Below the pieces are notes generated by a model. It was not told the origin of the DNA and did not search any database. It saw nothing but the letters and a program-made list of their open reading frames with translations. The translations under genes and the position numbers were made by a program. Below, one piece after another: positions 60,500-64,000 of a stretch of DNA of 64,000 bases; positions within the stretch are counted from its first letter, which is position 1, and each line of letters opens with the position of its first letter. Source of the DNA: Rachicladosporium sp. CCFEE 5018 (taxonomy: Eukaryota > Ascomycota > Dothideomycetes > Cladosporiales > Cladosporiaceae); assembly GCA_002077045.2 (NCBI GenBank), contig KZ111143.1:1527219-1591218 (forward strand). The letters are read 5' to 3'.

Positions 60500-61619
60500 G
60501 ATTCTCGTGGGCACGCCAGCGTATCCCCGCGTACAAACACTTGACATTTGCGTCTGCTGGCTCGTCGTGTGTGTCGGCATCCTGGAAGTCCTTATCATGA
60601 GGTTGGAAACAAACCACAGTCAGCCAAACATACCGTGCTCATCAGGGAATCAACAAAGCCGACAACGAACGCAATCCACCATTTCGTCCTTTGCGGACCC
60701 CTGAGCCCTCTTCCCCCTCGGAACTCGATCGTCTTCTTGTCCTGAAGCAGGTTTGCAAAGTTCCATAGGGCACGTCTGTCGTCTTGAATGACGCCGACAA
60801 TCGCCGCCATGTCAGCCATGCGATTCATTTCATAAGCCAGTGCGGCAACTCGGGCGGGACGAGAGAGATTGAAGGCGCGAGCAGGGCTTGGTCTACGGAA
60901 CACTTCTCTGATATCCTCATTACTGTCGGAATTACGACGCAGGTACGTGTTCGCATGCCTCTGGCCGGGAGCGCTGCCGCCTTCGAAGACGCTGGAAAAT
61001 GTACTGTTGGAATCGTATGAGCTTGTCGACCTGCGGTGTGCCGGCAGTAGTCTCTGAATATGATCTTCGTAACGGATGATCCCAATGGCAATACGCTTGA
61101 CTTGGTCGAGAGACCACTCCCTCGCAGGACCGGGTGTGATGTGGACGTGAGTCCCACATGTCGTTGATGACTCTGGAATGTGGAAAATGGCGCTTTGCGC
61201 CATCCAGAAGTACTAGATATGCTCTTGCCAGGTTCTGCCATATTCTCCTACGGTCTCTAATATGCCAGAGACTGCATCAAGTGGAACTAATCTGGTGGTC
61301 AACACCAGAGACGTTTATGGTGGAAGATACCGTTCATACCGATCGGCGGTCGCCTCAACTCATCGTGCTCATCTTTGAGTATCGAGGAATCGGAGGTGAT
61401 GAACCATCCCTGCCAGCCTTTTGGAGGCTTGTAAGTCGAGATTCTTGCCACCGCTGCGAGGCCTTGCCGTTACATAGCTGAAACCAACTCGTCGTAGTAT
61501 TCGAGATGGTACTTCAGATCGTCTGTGCCGGCATCACGCATGTAGCGTGCCGCTTGGGAGGCATCTCGCGGAGTCGCAACCATCTCCAGCTCGATTCCAA
61601 AACAGTAGAAGCCAGCCAT
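60500..61619 (-). pseudogene. Putative amidoligase, copy B, with two in-frame stops
   Basis: Degraded counterpart of 14624-15833. Exon 1 starts MAGFYCFGIELEMV at 61619 and is interrupted by TAA at 61470-61472, after YYDELVSAM, while the frame afterwards still reads family sequence (GWQGWFITSDSSI). The first intron is recognisable (GTATGA to GATTAG). Exon 2 carries a second stop, TAG at 61213-61215, where copy A has GAG in EIESFW. The core CGTHVHITP and TIEFRGGRGLRGPQRTKWW survives. Exon 3 is shifted by a missing base after AATGTCAAGTG. Two stops plus a frameshift exclude a simple base error. The lower limit (60500) is approximate. Confidence 0.85.
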
Positions 61620-62592
61620 TTCGGACGTGTGTGCTGCTCTTTGAAGCTTGGTGAGGTGTGAGAAGATGCAGCGAGCCCGGCGAGAAGGCTGCCACTACTG
61701 CTAATAAGTCTGTACTCATGGGCTTCAGCCTCATACCTGGCGCTTATCTCAAACCACCACTCTTCAAACAGAAGAAAGAGGTGTGCAGGTACCGAGCCCA
61801 TGGGACCTTACGCTCACACGCAGTCCAATTGCCACGCGACAACAGGTCGTGGACACATGCTAGCACTATAGAGCTGTTCGAACAGCTCACGGGGCGTTCA
61901 TAATGATAGCGAAGGCCGAACCTCGTATCTGCACGTTTACCTCGCGAGCCGCGTGTGCAGCTCCGAATCGCTGGATGGGTGAGCCACTAGTCCTGGAATG
62001 ATCGGGCTTGGGGCGAGGCGTGTCCGCGTGTCAGAGCGAAGCAAGCACACAGGCCGATACGGGGACTTCGAATCCATATGCAAATGTTGGGCTGAGTTGC
62101 GTAGTGAGCAGAATGCGCAGAGCCGCAAAAGTGACACGAGTTGGATACGGCCTAGCCTCTCCGTTCCGCTCCTAGGCGACCTCGTAGCCCGAGACCCGGG
62201 GGCTATATTTCCGGGAATCGACTGTTCTTATGCGGATATTGGGTAACAATACCCTTGATATGGAGAGGAGTTGACATATCGTGTGTCGGCCTCCAGAATG
62301 TCTCTTACCCCAAGTCTGTGTGTCCTGTGCTCAGACCCTTGTGTTCTGTGTTGTACAGAGCTCGAGCCACCCAATGGAGATATTTAGATACAGAGATCGT
62401 GACATCGAGCACCTTGCAATGTTTTGAATCTGGACGTGCGGTGCCGCACCGCGGGAGACAGCTGTGTTCAGGTACCGTAGTTCAAAGCTGGTCGCATTTG
62501 AGATATGATATTCTATCTCTCCGCCGAACGTCGCAGCATGGAGTCGCCGGCTCACTCGTCGTCATTCGACCCGATGCCATGTCAGAAGTCAA
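61620..62592. other. Intergenic, highly conserved between copies, copy B
   Basis: Counterpart of 15834-16813. Near-identical tracts (61860-62180, 62330-62592) flank a more diverged stretch (62200-62330). No gene seen. Confidence 0.5.
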
Positions 62593-63456
62593 TCACCTCT
62601 TCTTCCCGATCGTGATCAACGCCGTCATCCTGACTTGTTTCTTCCCCTCCCCAAAGTCATCCTGATAACATCTCAACAGAGCTCCCTCAAGTTCCCCAGC
62701 ATACTGCCTAAAGTCTGCCTCTGACCAAGCTCTCTTAGCAATCAACTTCACCAACGCCGCAGTTGCCTCGCAGAACTCCTCGGGTACAACCTTGGGCGCA
62801 AAGTCGAACTCCGTGACCTTGACATCCACAAACCCAGCCTGGTCCATCTTCTTCAAGATGAGATTTGGGTCCTTCCATCCAGGCGATGGAAACACGTCTT
62901 CAGGCGCTGGCAGACCTGGGGCATCTGGAAGGTATTTGGCGAATGCTGGTTTGGCGAGATCAGCCCACCATTTAATGCCTTTCCAGGTCGTGAAGCCTGC
63001 TGTGCCATCAGTCTGGAGCACGCGGTAGGTCTCGGAGAGCGCTTTGCCGTCCTCAAAGCTGAAGAGGATGCCGAGATTGGCGAAGACGTGCGTGAATGAC
63101 GCGTCCGGGAAGGGGATGCTGTGTTGGTCAATTCCTTGGATTTCTACCCTGGTCCAGTCGCTTGCTAGGTTGGACGTGAGCTGGGCTTGCTGTCTCTCCT
63201 TTGCGTAGCTGATAGCTTCTGGGTCTAAGTCGCCGGCTACGATGCGCTGGAGCTGGAGGCCTGGTGCGGTCGCAGCGAGGTCGATGAGATGAGAGACTAG
63301 GATGCCGGCGCCAGAGGCGTTGTCGAGAACAGTGACTTCCTCACAGCTCGCGATGTTGGAGAGACGCAGCATCTCAGCCCCTGGTGGTCCCGTGACGTTC
63401 TCGCTGATGAGAGCCACCCTCTGAGCGAGCGGCATGCCGCTGGTGAGTATAGCCAT
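62593..63456 (-). CDS. SAM-dependent methyltransferase (class I), copy B, intact
   Basis: A 287-residue methyltransferase from the ATG at 63456 (MAILTSG); the frame is open to 63570 but the extra part is not conserved in copy A. The SAM-binding loop reads EVTVLDNASGAGILVSHL near residues 38-55, followed by IVAGDLDPEAISYA (motif II Asp), a motif-IV-like PDASFTHVFANLGILF and YRVLQTDGTAGFTTW. The C-terminal part (GWKDPNLILKKMDQAGFVDVKV) is the usual substrate half. The substrate is unknown. It is the only intact copy; the one at 16814-17676 has lost a base. Confidence 0.88.
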   Translation of the reverse strand: MAILTSGMPLAQRVALISENVTGPPGAEMLRLSNIASCEEVTVLDNASGAGILVSHLIDLAATAPGLQLQRIVAGDLDPEAISYAKERQQAQLTSNLASDWTRVEIQGIDQHSIPFPDASFTHVFANLGILFSFEDGKALSETYRVLQTDGTAGFTTWKGIKWWADLAKPAFAKYLPDAPGLPAPEDVFPSPGWKDPNLILKKMDQAGFVDVKVTEFDFAPKVVPEEFCEATAALVKLIAKRAWSEADFRQYAGELEGALLRCYQDDFGEGKKQVRMTALITIGKKR

Positions 63457-64000
63457 GGCTGGACGAGTCAGTATGCGGAGTGGACGAAAGTATTCAACAG
63501 TCTTATAAGTGGAAGAAGCTGAGGGGCGAAGCTGAGGGGCAGATCTGAAATCAGCCCGGATGTTACACACATGCTCGTACGAGTAATCCCGTCGTATGTG
63601 AGGCTGAACTCTTAGAGATCATGGCACAGGCGATGCCCGGCCGAGCTGCTTGCAAAAGTCATGGTCCGCCTGTCGAGATGGGGGAAGGTCGTCAGGGCTC
63701 GGTGACTGCAATAATTTCGATGCGCGGAAGGCATGTTGTAGTACTGCTCAGTCGTGCCTTCTGCTCTCGCTTCGAGACAATCTCGACCTCACTCCGTGGT
63801 TTTGCCCCATGCTCAACTCATCAAGTTATTCTCCGTTAGCCTAGAGGGTCTTTCACGATTGATAGCATTACCTCGAGACAACATTGTAAACCAGACCGCC
63901 GGTCCCCTCCCTTGAAGATTAAACAGACCTCATGACGAGAGCGTTTCGATCGATACCGGAACGCTCAGCTGACTCGAGTAATTCGACGCGGATGCCGGGT
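63457..64000. other. Intergenic to the window end, copy B
   Basis: Methyltransferase promoter side, matching 17677-18206 closely. One short tandem-like repetition (AAGCTGAGGGGC/GAAGCTGAGGGGC near 63516-63541) is present here only. No gene seen. Confidence 0.55.

Larger units (their letters stand above)
45381..64000. repeat. Copy B of the ~18 kb segmental duplication
   Basis: Second copy of the segment at 1-18206, starting immediately right of the 100-N gap. Position 690 of copy A (GH3 start codon) equals 46439 here, and 18206 equals 64000. The net offset changes only from 45749 to 45794, so indels nearly balance. Divergence is uneven: some tracts of several hundred bases are almost identical while others, such as the 5' flanks of the ACC deaminase and dehydrogenase, are clearly diverged. 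Confidence 0.96.

Noticed and set aside
1..64000. CRISPR array, tRNA/rRNA genes, transposase or reverse transcriptase genes
   Set aside because: No regularly spaced repeats, no cloverleaf or rRNA sequence, and no transposon proteins were recognised in any frame.

Overview
The window looks like nuclear DNA of a filamentous ascomycete, most likely a melanised Dothideomycete of the Capnodiales/Mycosphaerellales type. The evidence is short GT-AG introns (about 48-150 bp) with CTAAC/CTGAC-like branch sites, fungal-type proteins (Atg22, Nca2, Aim21, Bta1, Cwf11/Aquarius, Rer1), a local expansion of short F-box-like proteins and an ACC deaminase. A duplicated, possibly hybrid genome such as that of Hortaea is an attractive guess, but the genus cannot be fixed from the sequence alone.

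Layout. Copy A (1-18206) and copy B (45381-64000) are two direct copies of the same ~18 kb segment, still very similar even between genes. Gene order: GH3 beta-N-acetylglucosaminidase (-), GlcNAc-6-phosphate deacetylase (+), ADCK2/Cqd1-like mitochondrial kinase (+), Atg22-like vacuolar transporter (+), a three-gene block (Nca2, GNAT acetyltransferase, Gfo/Idh/MocA dehydrogenase), ACC deaminase (+), putative amidoligase (-), SAM methyltransferase (-). The three-gene block is inverted in one copy relative to the other. Four genes are broken in one copy only, and the losses are complementary. Copy A has a frameshifted GNAT and a frameshifted methyltransferase. Copy B has an ACC deaminase with a 139-bp insertion and an amidoligase with two in-frame stops. 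Each copy therefore keeps what the other lost.

Between the copies lies 27 kb of single-copy sequence (18.2-45.28 kb). It holds an Aim21-like actin regulator; a tandem row of F-box-like genes and pseudogenes (23.0-26.2 kb); a small mitochondrial membrane protein; a five-exon sulfite oxidase; three more F-box-like genes of a second family (29.3-31.6 kb); the betaine-lipid synthase Bta1; the Golgi retrieval receptor Rer1, divergent from the spliceosomal helicase Aquarius/Cwf11; an eight-exon hotdog thioesterase with a 13-nt micro-exon; and ETF-ubiquinone oxidoreductase. A 100-N assembly gap (45281-45380) sits exactly where copy B begins, inside its GH3 gene, and the sequence left of the gap does not continue that gene. 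The duplication may therefore be real, or may reflect scaffolding of two homeologous or haplotypic contigs.

Functional themes: amino-sugar catabolism (GH3 + deacetylase, divergently transcribed), mitochondrial function (Cqd1-like kinase, Nca2, ETF-QO, small TM protein), membrane-lipid remodelling (Bta1), sulfur/nitrogen metabolism (sulfite oxidase, ACC deaminase), and a lineage-specific F-box set. I saw no tRNA, rRNA, CRISPR array or recognisable transposase gene.
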